Source of the DNA: Lachnospiraceae bacterium UBA2864
Lineage (GTDB): Bacteria; Bacillota; Clostridia; Lachnospirales; Lachnospiraceae
Length of the DNA stretch: 64,000 bases
Reading direction: 5' to 3'
Assembly: GCA_002350525.1 (NCBI GenBank)
Contig: DEFA01000013.1
Location: forward strand, 20,599-84,598
Made by a program: the position numbers and the translations under genes. Below the pieces are notes generated by a model. That model ran no database searches and was not told where the DNA came from. It saw nothing but the letters and a program-made list of their open reading frames with translations. Positions 26,384-34,654 of the stretch are shown one piece after another; position 1 is the stretch's first letter, and every line of letters begins with the position of its first letter.

Positions 26384-27445
26384 ATGAATGAAGTAAGTAA
26401 TAATAGATTATTGATAGATAAGCTGGAAGCGGAACATAAGCTGGATATGCAGGAGTGGATAACACTTCTGGGAACCTATACGGAAGAAGACAGAGTTTAT
26501 GCCGCTGAGAAGGCCCGCACCGTAGCGGATAAGGTATACGGAAAGAGTATATTTATAAGAGGAATAGTGGAATTTTCGAATATCTGTAAGAATAACTGCT
26601 ATTACTGCGGTATCAGAGCAGGTAACGAATGTCTTGAACGATACAGACTTACGGAAGAAGAGATTCTTGAATGCTGCAGGGCAGGTTATGAGTACGGTTT
26701 CAGAACCTTCGTTCTCCAGAGCGGAGAAGATCTCAGCTACAGAACGGAAGATATATGCCATATAGTCTCTGAGATTAAGAGCGAATTTCCGGATTGTGCC
26801 GTGACTCTTTCAATCGGAGAAAAATCCCGTGAAGAGTATGCCGCATATAAGGAAGCGGGAGCGGACAGATATCTTCTGCGCCATGAGACAGCGGACGAGG
26901 CGCATTACGAAAAACTTCATCCGGCAGATATGTCCTGGAAGAACCGTATGAGATGCCTCCGGGATCTTAAAGAACTGGGATACCAGACAGGCTGCGGTAT
27001 CATGGTGGGTTCCCCTTATCAGACGATTCAGTGTATCGCCGAAGATATGGTATTTATGGGAGAGTTTAAGCCGGAAATGATCGGTATCGGACCATTTCTC
27101 CCGCATAAGGATACACCTTTTAAAGATATGCCTAAGGGTTCTTATGAACTGACGCTGTTTCTCCTGAGTTTATCCAGACTCATGCTTCCGGAGGTGCTTC
27201 TTCCGGCAACGACAGCTCTGGGAACCATTCATCCGAGAGGAAGAGAGGAAGGTGTTCTTGCGGGAGCAAACGTAATCATGCCGAATCTCTCGCCTACCGA
27301 AGTAAGAAAGAACTACATGCTTTATGATAATAAAATCTGTACAGGTGATACCTCGGCAGCTTGCAGAGGCTGTATCGAAGCCAGAATGGAGAGAATCGGT
27401 TATAAGGTGGAGATTACAAGAGGTGACCACATATCGGCTAAGTAG
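26384..27445 (+). CDS. hydE: [FeFe]-hydrogenase maturation radical SAM enzyme HydE
   Basis: The 353-residue enzyme has radical-SAM cysteines C68, C72 and C75 in CKNNCYYC, and the typical stretches LQSGEDLSY, LLRHETADE and LPATTALGTIHPRGREEG. HydE works with HydG and HydF in making the bridging dithiomethylamine-bearing diiron unit. The C-terminal CTGDTSAACRGC contains the extra cysteines seen in many HydE proteins. It forms an operon with hydF and is closed by a strong terminator. Confidence 0.95.
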   Translation: MNEVSNNRLLIDKLEAEHKLDMQEWITLLGTYTEEDRVYAAEKARTVADKVYGKSIFIRGIVEFSNICKNNCYYCGIRAGNECLERYRLTEEEILECCRAGYEYGFRTFVLQSGEDLSYRTEDICHIVSEIKSEFPDCAVTLSIGEKSREEYAAYKEAGADRYLLRHETADEAHYEKLHPADMSWKNRMRCLRDLKELGYQTGCGIMVGSPYQTIQCIAEDMVFMGEFKPEMIGIGPFLPHKDTPFKDMPKGSYELTLFLLSLSRLMLPEVLLPATTALGTIHPRGREEGVLAGANVIMPNLSPTEVRKNYMLYDNKICTGDTSAACRGCIEARMERIGYKVEITRGDHISAK

Positions 27446-27479
27446 AATTGTGACAACAGTTTCTATTCAGAACATTGAA

Positions 27480-27514
27480 AAGAACAGGAGAGACAAGGCT
27501 TCTGTTCTTTTTTT
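27480..27514 (+). terminator. intrinsic terminator after hydE
   Basis: AAGAACAG (27480-27487) pairs with CTGTTCTT (27502-27509), followed by a T-run to 27514. Confidence 0.85.
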
Positions 27515-27598
27515 GCTTCATATTTGATATTTTTTGAACCTTTTCTTCAAACGTGAAAATATATAAATGTAAGCGAACAACGTTGTTAGGAGATTGAC

Positions 27599-28114
27599 AT
27601 GGATTCTGTAAAATTTGAAAAGTATATAGAGCTATACGGCAGAGACGTGTATTCCTTCTGTTTATATATGACGCGGAATAAGGAGGATGCAGAGGATCTG
27701 TACCAGCAGACCTTTCTCGTTGCATTTGAAAAGAATGAGATTGATGAGGGAGGTAATCCGAAATCGTATTTTATTACTATCGCATCTAATATATGGAACA
27801 ATGTTAAGAGGAAGCGTGCAAGGCGGGAACTTAACGCAGGCACAGCTTATCTTGATGACGAAGAGGTTGAATTACTCGCGGACACAGGAGACTCCGTTGA
27901 GGATGAGGTGATAAGTAAGGATGAGAAGGATAAGCTGAGACGGCTTGTATCAGCGCTTCCCGATAAGTACAGAGCGGTAATTCTAATGTACTATATGGAG
28001 GAAATGTCAGTCTATGATATCGCTTCGGCGCTTAGGATTCCTGCGGGAACGGTAAAGAGCAGGATGAACAAAGCGAGAAAAATATTGAAGGAGAAAATGG
28101 CATATGACAGATAA
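27599..28114 (+). CDS. ECF-type RNA polymerase sigma factor
   Basis: The 171-residue protein has sigma region 2 (YGRDVYSFCLYMTRNKEDAED, then YQQTFLVAF) and region 4 (LPDKYRAVILMYYMEEMSVYDIASALRIPAGTVKSRMNKAR). It should direct polymerase to a small regulon in response to an extracytoplasmic signal. It overlaps the next gene by 11 bases; that gene encodes a single-span protein fitting the anti-sigma role. I found no convincing ECF promoter upstream. Confidence 0.93.
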   Translation: MDSVKFEKYIELYGRDVYSFCLYMTRNKEDAEDLYQQTFLVAFEKNEIDEGGNPKSYFITIASNIWNNVKRKRARRELNAGTAYLDDEEVELLADTGDSVEDEVISKDEKDKLRRLVSALPDKYRAVILMYYMEEMSVYDIASALRIPAGTVKSRMNKARKILKEKMAYDR

Positions 28115-29015
28115 AGAGTTAGATATAATGTTAAAAAAATCTCTGCAAACTTCATATTTACCGAACGATGACGTTAACATATCATTGATGGACAAAATCA
28201 GAAGCTTAGACGAGGGTAAAGGTAAAAGTGATAGCGAAGGAAGGTCCAACGAGATAGTTTCGGTGATAAGAAATGCAAGAAAGCCAATATCCTGGATAGT
28301 AAAGGCGGCAATATTCTTCCTTGTATTTTCCGCACTGGGAACCGGTGGGGTTCTGGCAGCGAATTACCTCTTGAAGCAGTCTGAAGTATACGAGCATGGA
28401 GTTTCGGTAGGGGGAAACGTAAATGATGAGGATCTTGCTGAACCGTGGGAAGATGTACCGGAAGAAAGCCTCGGAACCGAAGAAGGTAAAGGGGGAGATC
28501 TTTGGTATTCCAAGGAAGTGATCCTAACAGACGGAACGTACCAGAATTCATTATATAGCTACAGAACATATGAGGAGGGTACAAAGGATTCGGGATTTCC
28601 TAATATCTTCAGTGAACCTATAGGTACACCACAGAGTATAACTTATGTTGTTACAGAAGTTACGTCAGACGGAAAGGTAGCCGGCGAGGCAATTGATAAA
28701 ACACTGGATTCGATATTTGACTATAAGGGACATAGAGTATACCTTTCTCAGGATGTAATGCCGGGCGCTTCGGCAGATTCCGGCTATAGTGTATGTATGA
28801 ATAAGACTGCTAATACCAGAAGTTATACTTCATCTCAGGGCATTGTATTTACACTGGTGGATGACATCGAGGCAGATGTGGATAACTGGACAAGAAAAGG
28901 CACAAGAACCTATGTCATGCTTTCTTACGGTAATTACAGAGGCTTTATATATTTTGAAGAGATGGACGATAATGATATCCATGATATATTGGATAAAATC
29001 GTATTAGGAGAGTAA
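28104..29015 (+). CDS. probable membrane anti-sigma factor
   Basis: The 303-residue protein has a cytoplasmic N-terminus of about 55 residues, one membrane span (around 62-82) and an extracytoplasmic domain of 220 residues, the topology of anti-sigma factors. No zinc-binding HxxxCxxC motif is present. The start ATG lies within the end of the sigma gene, indicating tight coupling. The role is inferred from position and topology, not from a recognised domain. Confidence 0.7.
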   Translation: MTDKELDIMLKKSLQTSYLPNDDVNISLMDKIRSLDEGKGKSDSEGRSNEIVSVIRNARKPISWIVKAAIFFLVFSALGTGGVLAANYLLKQSEVYEHGVSVGGNVNDEDLAEPWEDVPEESLGTEEGKGGDLWYSKEVILTDGTYQNSLYSYRTYEEGTKDSGFPNIFSEPIGTPQSITYVVTEVTSDGKVAGEAIDKTLDSIFDYKGHRVYLSQDVMPGASADSGYSVCMNKTANTRSYTSSQGIVFTLVDDIEADVDNWTRKGTRTYVMLSYGNYRGFIYFEEMDDNDIHDILDKIVLGE

Positions 29016-29019
29016 TAAA

Positions 29020-30246
29020 ATGGTAAAGAATATAAAGGGATTTTTGAAAAAAGCATCTGTACCCGTAATGACGGGGATGATGCTCCTGGGTTTTGCCGGT
29101 TGCGGCAGTGGTAAGGCGAGAGAAGATGTAACGGAAATGGTTAAAGAAGCTGATAATGTTACGGAAGATGTGGAAGAAAAGGTTAAAAGTGAAGAAGCGT
29201 CTTCAATCACCGAAGCAGCTGACAAATCGGCAGTAAGGACGGAGGCTGTAACGGAAGAAACCGAAAAAACTTCGGATGATACGGAGGCAACAACAGAAGC
29301 CGTACAGGTATCGGAAGACGGGGAGACTCATATTACAGACGAAGCAGGCGGAGCATATAGCAGAGTTGTTTTCAGCGGTGATCCGGAGGAGCTTGTGAAG
29401 TTTGACAAGCATACTTACTATGAAGGCGATGATTTCTTTATATTCTTCCAGAAGGATACGGAAGTTCCGGGAGATACAGCACTTTTTGTGGACGGAATCA
29501 TGGCAGAGCTTGAAGAGGTAGAACATATGAAGTATTCCGACGGAGAAGATGACGGAGACAGCTTCTGGAGAGATTATCATTTTGACGGTCAGTTTCAGGG
29601 AATCAACGAGGACTGCGATAAGATCAATATCTTTGTGCTGAACGATCCGGAGAACGGTAATATAGAGTGCGCCACGGTAAATGAATGCCTGCTCTATGAT
29701 GATGACTTTACGGAAACAGGAGACAGCGGATCGGAAGGAACCGTATACCACGAGCTGGCACATGTACTGCGACTGAGACAGAGCCCGAATCTGGGGTCTG
29801 TTATGGAGGAAGGCGTTGCATTATACTCGGAATATGAACTTATGAAGAAGCATGGTTACAAAGATTACTCCATGATACAGTATGTGGATGATTATAATAA
29901 CGAAAAGCTTCTTGAAAAGGGAATCCTGGAGAAACCGGAGAGAGCTTACTGGGATATATCCAAGGAAGACTATGATATCGAGCAGCTTAATTACCAGTAT
30001 GGTTTCAGATTCGTCTGCTTTTTATATGATGAATATGGTGACGATGTCATAAAGAATATAGGTGAAGTGGCAAGTAAGACAAAGTATGATGCTTATCAGA
30101 CGGACCCTTCGATTCTGATAGAGATAATAAAGAAGGGTACATCAGAGGATGTATATGAGAGATTCGGAAAGTGGCTTCCGGAAAACTGGCCGGCAAAAAG
30201 CGCTGAGTGTATGGAATATCTCGGAATAAACAACTCGATAGAGTAA
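29020..30246 (+). CDS. lipoprotein with gluzincin metallopeptidase motif
   Basis: The 408-residue protein has a lipoprotein signal ending in GFAGC near residue 28, a Glu/Thr/Val-rich linker to about residue 115, and a catalytic-looking domain with HELAH at 244-248 followed by EEG at 263-265. HExxH plus a Glu 16 residues later is the gluzincin pattern, so a surface zinc peptidase is likely. It is the third gene of the sigma/anti-sigma operon and could process surface proteins or peptides under that regulon. Confidence 0.8.
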   Translation: MVKNIKGFLKKASVPVMTGMMLLGFAGCGSGKAREDVTEMVKEADNVTEDVEEKVKSEEASSITEAADKSAVRTEAVTEETEKTSDDTEATTEAVQVSEDGETHITDEAGGAYSRVVFSGDPEELVKFDKHTYYEGDDFFIFFQKDTEVPGDTALFVDGIMAELEEVEHMKYSDGEDDGDSFWRDYHFDGQFQGINEDCDKINIFVLNDPENGNIECATVNECLLYDDDFTETGDSGSEGTVYHELAHVLRLRQSPNLGSVMEEGVALYSEYELMKKHGYKDYSMIQYVDDYNNEKLLEKGILEKPERAYWDISKEDYDIEQLNYQYGFRFVCFLYDEYGDDVIKNIGEVASKTKYDAYQTDPSILIEIIKKGTSEDVYERFGKWLPENWPAKSAECMEYLGINNSIE

Positions 30247-30255
30247 GGTGATTTT

Positions 30256-30293
30256 AAAAGCTGTTATGGATATGATTCCATAGCAGCTTTTTT
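30256..30293 (+). terminator. intrinsic terminator
   Basis: A 14-bp stem (30256-30270 with 30276-30290, one G-U pair) is followed by a T-run. It ends the sigma-factor operon. Confidence 0.88.
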
Positions 30294-30318
30294 CCCTATA
30301 TTTTGGAGGGTTTTGGGA

Positions 30319-30347
30319 TTGCAAGTATATTGAAATGGTGTTACAAT
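30319..30347 (+). promoter_or_regulatory. promoter of the nitrogenase-like/hyp operon
   Basis: TTGCAA (30319-30324) and TACAAT (30342-30347) are 17 bases apart. The start point would be near 30354, leaving a leader of about 170 bases before the first gene. Confidence 0.75.
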
Positions 30348-30353
30348 GACCTT

Positions 30354-30493
30354 CCAAAGAAAAATATTAGACCAACCTGATATTGAAACTCGAAAGAAGA
30401 TTTCGGCTTGAGATAGAAGCATGTGGGAATGGACGTGGGCTCTAAGTCTACGCTGTTACTCGCACTCTTCGTATGCCGAAGGGTGTTTTTTTT
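30354..30493 (+). promoter_or_regulatory. structured leader RNA with intrinsic terminator (possible riboswitch)
   Basis: The leader ends in a strong terminator, CACTCTTCG (30463-30471) pairing with CGAAGGGTG (30477-30485) and eight T (30486-30493), only 32 bases before the first start codon. Upstream there is a CTCGAAA...TTTCGGCTTGAG stem region (30389-30412) and a GTGGG...CTACG helix candidate (30435-30452). A promoter, a folded leader and a terminator in front of a coding region is riboswitch-like. I could not match it to TPP, SAM, FMN, cobalamin, Moco, purine or guanidine aptamers. Confidence 0.6.
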
Positions 30494-30508
30494 AGCCTTA
30501 GGCTAAAA
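30490..30508. repeat. perfect 8-bp inverted repeat before the first ribosome-binding site
   Basis: TTTTAGCC (30490-30497) and GGCTAAAA (30501-30508) surround a TTA spacer. It overlaps the end of the terminator T-run and ends just before AAGGAG (30512-30517), so it could be a protein-binding site or a second hairpin affecting translation. Confidence 0.5.
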
Positions 30509-30525
30509 TGCAAAGGAGTTTATAT

Positions 30526-31272
30526 ATGATAAAGTTTGCAATATATGGAAAAGGCGGAATAGGTAAATCGACATTATCCTCAAATCTTTCTGCGGCTCTT
30601 GCGGCAAGAGGACTTACGGTCATGCAGATAGGCTGTGACCCCAAAGCGGATTCCACAACACTTCTGAGACCTAAGGAAGAAATGTCGACAGTGCTGGATC
30701 TTGTAAGAAGCAAGAAGCCGTTCACACTGGAAGATATGGTTAAGGAAAGCTCTGCCGGGGTTTACTGCGTTGAGGCCGGTGGACCGATACCGGGACTCGG
30801 ATGTGCAGGAAGAGGTATCATAAATGCTTTGGAATCTCTTGAAGCAAAGGGAGCTTACGAGAAGTATAATCCGGACGTTGTAATATATGATGTTCTCGGT
30901 GACGTTGTCTGCGGAGGCTTCACTATGCCTATGCGTAAGGGCTATGCGGATAAAGTATATATAGTTACTTCAGGAGAGAAGATGTCCATATATGCTGCGG
31001 CAAACATTGCCATGGCTGTGGAGAATTTTAAGAAGCGTGACTATGCAAGGCTTGGAGGGATAATCCTTAATTGTCGCGGTGTGGAAGATGAAGAGAAGAG
31101 AGCCCGCGAACTGGCTTCGGATTTTAATACGGAAGTTATCACGGTAGTACCGCGTGACAGTATATTTGAAAAGGCGGAAGCAGAGGGGAAAACCGTTGTA
31201 GAACTCTTCCCTGACAGTGAAGTGACAAAGATACTTCTGGCTGCCGCAGATAAGATAATGGAAGCAGAATAA
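30526..31272 (+). CDS. NifH/BchL/CfbC-like Fe-protein ATPase, copy 1
   Basis: The 248-residue protein is a clear nitrogenase Fe-protein homologue: P-loop GKGGIGKST (8-16), switch I CDPKADST (37-44), and both cysteines that bind the shared [4Fe-4S] cluster, C93 in GLGCAGRG and C129 in DVVCGGF. Family members pass electrons to a partner D/K complex with ATP hydrolysis. It is somewhat shorter than true NifH. The ATG at 30526 is 8 bases after AAGGAG; the ATG at 30508 contains that site and is rejected. It heads the first of two H-D-K modules. Confidence 0.93.
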   Translation: MIKFAIYGKGGIGKSTLSSNLSAALAARGLTVMQIGCDPKADSTTLLRPKEEMSTVLDLVRSKKPFTLEDMVKESSAGVYCVEAGGPIPGLGCAGRGIINALESLEAKGAYEKYNPDVVIYDVLGDVVCGGFTMPMRKGYADKVYIVTSGEKMSIYAAANIAMAVENFKKRDYARLGGIILNCRGVEDEEKRARELASDFNTEVITVVPRDSIFEKAEAEGKTVVELFPDSEVTKILLAAADKIMEAE

Positions 31273-31302
31273 TAAAAGCATAGTAATGTTTGAGGATCGG
31301 AT

Positions 31303-32691
31303 ATGATTAAAGCACTTCAGACAACTGAACAGAGAATACCGGAACCGGTACTGCTGAAGGATATAGATTTTAATGCGCCTTTTTACGAAGGACTGCAGTA
31401 TAATGCACCGGCCAGAGGTGTATGGAATATCGTTCATACGGGCATGCTGATCCCGGAAACACATCAGGTTTATGTCTGTGCTCAGGGGTGTCTGAGAGGT
31501 GTTATTCTTACAGCTGCCGAGATGAATGAGACCACCCGTATGTCGTGGGTTGCTCTCCGTGAAGAGGATATGTGGAACGGAGAGATGGAGAAACGTGTTA
31601 TAGAAGGCACGGCTCACATCGTGGATAAGATGGAGAAAAAGCCGAGATGTATCCTTATATATCTCAGCTGTATGCATATGTTTGAAGGTTGTGACTTCAT
31701 GATGATAACGGATGAGCTGCATGAGATGTATCCGGATATTGATTTTGTGGAGTGCTACATGATTCCGACTATGAGAAAGACCATGTCGCCGGATGCCATG
31801 ATGAAGATAAGTCTCTATGAAGCTGTAGAAAAGTTGGAGAAGGACGAGAGTCTGGTCGGAATCATCGGATCTAATCTGCCGAATGCGAAAGATTCGGATC
31901 TGGTATCCCTTATAGAATTGTCATCCCATAAGGTATGGGATATAACGGATTGCAGGTCCTATGACGAGTATCTCCGTCTGGGAGCGGCAGGGCGGATAGT
32001 ATCATATCTTAATGTTACCGATGCTGCTGCAAAACAGCTTAAGGAAAGACTCGGGTGTGAGTGGAGCAAGGTGCCTCTTCGATTTGATGAGACGAAGCTC
32101 GATGAGAGTCTTATTTCTTTCGGAGAAGCTCTGGGACTTACCCGGGATACGGTAGAAAAGTGGATCGCGGAGCGTAAGGCAGAAGCTTATGCGGCACTTG
32201 ATGAAGCCTCAGGTATTATAGGCGATACCGAGATTGCTATAGATTATACGGCATTTCCTTATATACTCGAATTTGCGGAATTATTACTGAAGCACGGCTT
32301 CAATGTAAAGAGGATTTATTCGGATAATTTCCCGGCAGATGAAAGAGATGCGTACGAGAGGATCATATCCCGAGAGACGGATCCGGAAGTGAGGGAACAA
32401 GTATCTTCCGAAGAAAATGCCGGATATATAAAGCTTTATCCGACCAACGAGCCGGCCATGAGATTTGCGGCTTCGGAGAATTCCTCCGACAGCAGGATTC
32501 TTGCCATCGGGCAGAAAGCGGCTTATTTTACGGGAACACAGCATTTCGTTGATATAGTCGAAGGCGGCGGAATGTTTGGATATGATGCAGTGAAGAAGAT
32601 AGCCGGACTTATGACGGAAGCCTATCGGGAGAAAAAGGATACAAAGAAGATCATCAGTCACAAGGGATGGGGGTGCGACAGCTGCCTATGA
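31303..32691 (+). CDS. nitrogenase component-1 alpha-like (NifD-like) protein, copy 1
   Basis: The 462-residue protein belongs to the nitrogenase D/K/E/N superfamily. The N-terminal part has C59 and C63 in YVCAQGCLRGV and C123 and C130 in LSCMHMFEGCDF, placed like the P-cluster ligands of NifD. The middle has Rossmann-like segments (LVGIIGSNLPNAKDS, ILAIGQKAAYF, GGGMFGYDAVKKI). It ends in GWGCDSCL, a CxxC tail I do not know from NifD. Its stop overlaps the next start by 4 bases. It is not canonical NifD: length and sequence differ, and the FeMo-cofactor ligand context is not evident. Substrate unknown. Confidence 0.82.
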   Translation: MIKALQTTEQRIPEPVLLKDIDFNAPFYEGLQYNAPARGVWNIVHTGMLIPETHQVYVCAQGCLRGVILTAAEMNETTRMSWVALREEDMWNGEMEKRVIEGTAHIVDKMEKKPRCILIYLSCMHMFEGCDFMMITDELHEMYPDIDFVECYMIPTMRKTMSPDAMMKISLYEAVEKLEKDESLVGIIGSNLPNAKDSDLVSLIELSSHKVWDITDCRSYDEYLRLGAAGRIVSYLNVTDAAAKQLKERLGCEWSKVPLRFDETKLDESLISFGEALGLTRDTVEKWIAERKAEAYAALDEASGIIGDTEIAIDYTAFPYILEFAELLLKHGFNVKRIYSDNFPADERDAYERIISRETDPEVREQVSSEENAGYIKLYPTNEPAMRFAASENSSDSRILAIGQKAAYFTGTQHFVDIVEGGGMFGYDAVKKIAGLMTEAYREKKDTKKIISHKGWGCDSCL

Positions 32692-33887
32692 ATCAGACTG
32701 CAAGAATAATATCAATATATGTAGCGGATACTTCGGGCGTCTGCTCGGCACTGTATGAGTTCGGTGGCATGACAGTCATACATGATGCATCGGGCTGTAA
32801 TTCCACTTATACGACGCATGATGAGCCGAGATGGTATGACATGGACAGCATGATGTATATATCCGGTCTCACGGAGAATGATGCTGTAATGGGTAACGAC
32901 GATAAGTTTATAGATGACCTTGTAACTGCGGCAGAGGAGCTTCGTCCCGAATATATCGCCATATGTGCGTCACCTATGCCGGCCATGATCGGTATCGATA
33001 TGGATGCCATAGCTTATGAAGTGGAGAATCAGACGGGAATTCCTGCCTTTTACGTAAAGACCAACGGCATGCAGAGTTATATAACGGGAGCCGGTAATGC
33101 TTTCCTTAAGCTGTCCGAGAGATTTACGGGAACTTTAGATGAGTTGAAGGATTCTGCGACAGATATAGATAATGCGGCATCCGGTACCAGAGTTAACATC
33201 CTCGGAATGACACCGCTTGACTTTCCTCTGGGAACAGATAAGGAAATCCGGAAATGGCTTGTGAAGAACGGATTTGAGGTGAACTCATGCATCGGCATGG
33301 GAACTTCTCTGGATGAAGTTAGAAGACTCAACAGAGCGGATGTAAGTATAGTTGTATCTTCAGCGGGACGGCCGCTGGCCGAGAGCCTGAAGCAGAGATA
33401 CGGGATTCCTTATATTGTCGGTGTTCCGTACGGGAAATGCTTCGCTGCATTTCTGGCTGAAGAACTGAGGACTGCAGCAGGTAAGAAGGGGACGCCGGGT
33501 GAAGTCGTTACTAATGTTGCGGGAAAATACAGAAGCTTTGACAGCAGGATCGCAGTGTTCGGAGAGAGTGTTCTTGCAACTTCACTTGCGGCTGCAATAT
33601 CCGTATGTACGGGGCAGGGAACGAGAGTTCTTGAAACCGTAGGAGACGGAGATATGTCCCAGCTTTCAGAGTCGGACATTTCCTGTGATGATGAAGAGCG
33701 CCTGGAAGAGGAACTTAAAGCTTCGGAGATAGTGATAGCAGATCCTCTGTTCCGCCCGATATGCGGTGACGGAGAATTCATCAGACTTCCGCATGATGCT
33801 TTCTCGGGAAGATGTTATAAGTCGGAAGAGATAAATATGATAGATACGGATGTTCCGTTCTTTAATAGATTGAAGGAGTTTGGATAA
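32688..33887 (+). CDS. nitrogenase component-1 beta-like (NifK-like) protein, copy 1
   Basis: The 399-residue protein is a divergent D/K-superfamily member with three candidate cluster cysteines: C19 in SGVC, C37 in SGCN and C93 in AICASP, resembling the three P-cluster ligands of NifK. It contains DEPRW (45-49) and GNDDKF (69-74) conserved with the second copy. ATG 32688 overlaps the stop of the D-like gene, so the two are coupled and probably form a heterotetramer served by the Fe protein at 30526. Its stop overlaps the next start by one base. Confidence 0.82.
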   Translation: MNQTARIISIYVADTSGVCSALYEFGGMTVIHDASGCNSTYTTHDEPRWYDMDSMMYISGLTENDAVMGNDDKFIDDLVTAAEELRPEYIAICASPMPAMIGIDMDAIAYEVENQTGIPAFYVKTNGMQSYITGAGNAFLKLSERFTGTLDELKDSATDIDNAASGTRVNILGMTPLDFPLGTDKEIRKWLVKNGFEVNSCIGMGTSLDEVRRLNRADVSIVVSSAGRPLAESLKQRYGIPYIVGVPYGKCFAAFLAEELRTAAGKKGTPGEVVTNVAGKYRSFDSRIAVFGESVLATSLAAAISVCTGQGTRVLETVGDGDMSQLSESDISCDDEERLEEELKASEIVIADPLFRPICGDGEFIRLPHDAFSGRCYKSEEINMIDTDVPFFNRLKEFG

Positions 33888-34654
33888 TGATAAAGGTAGC
33901 CATATACGGTAAGGGCGGAATAGGTAAATCGACCGTTACGTCGAACCTTTCTGCGGCACTTGCTTCACTTGGTAAGAGAGTAATTCAGATCGGGTGTGAT
34001 CCCAAGGCAGATTCGACAGCGAATCTTCTCTCGGGTAATCCCGTGATGCCGGTAATGAACTATATGCGTGAGCATGACGAGGAACCGACATCTCTGGATC
34101 AGATAACAAGAGAAGGTTTCGGAGGAGTTCTCTGTATAGAGACAGGAGGACCGACACCGGGACTGGGCTGCGCCGGAAGAGGGATCATAACCACATTTTC
34201 ACTTCTGGAAGAGCTGGAGCTTTTTAAGAAGTATAAGCCGGATGCGGTACTGTATGACGTACTCGGAGATGTTGTCTGCGGCGGCTTTGCGGCTCCCATA
34301 AGAGAAGGATATGCGGAAAAGGTTCTGATAGTTACCTCGGGTGAGAAGATGGCTCTTTATGCGGCGGATAATATCAACAGTGCGGTGAACAACTTTCAGG
34401 ACAGAAGCTATGCAAAGGTAAGAGGCATCGTTATGAATCGCCGTGCGGTAGAGGGCGAGGAAGAGAAGGTACGTGCTTTTGCGGAGAGGACCGGACTTCC
34501 TATAGTTGCGGATATTCCGAGAACCAATGATATCATTCACTATGAAGATATGGGTAAGACCGTGATCGAAGGTGATCCGACACTTGAAGTAAGTAAGAGA
34601 TTCCTTGATCTGGCAAGACTGCTTATAGAAGAAGATGAAAAGGATAACAGGTAA
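33887..34654 (+). CDS. NifH/BchL/CfbC-like Fe-protein ATPase, copy 2
   Basis: The 255-residue paralogue of the protein at 30526 has P-loop GKGGIGKST (8-16), CDPKADST (37-44), and cluster cysteines C95 and C131. The two Fe proteins are alike throughout but differ between residues 45 and 80. Having two Fe proteins, each directly upstream of its own D-like gene, suggests two dedicated electron-delivery systems, as in BchL versus BchX. The start overlaps the previous stop by one base (TAATG), and the stop abuts the next ATG. Confidence 0.93.
   Translation: MIKVAIYGKGGIGKSTVTSNLSAALASLGKRVIQIGCDPKADSTANLLSGNPVMPVMNYMREHDEEPTSLDQITREGFGGVLCIETGGPTPGLGCAGRGIITTFSLLEELELFKKYKPDAVLYDVLGDVVCGGFAAPIREGYAEKVLIVTSGEKMALYAADNINSAVNNFQDRSYAKVRGIVMNRRAVEGEEEKVRAFAERTGLPIVADIPRTNDIIHYEDMGKTVIEGDPTLEVSKRFLDLARLLIEEDEKDNR

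Noticed and set aside
27535..27555. ECF autoregulatory promoter before the sigma gene (TGAACC ... CGT)
   Set aside because: The gap between the two words is only 11 bases, too short for ECF promoters.
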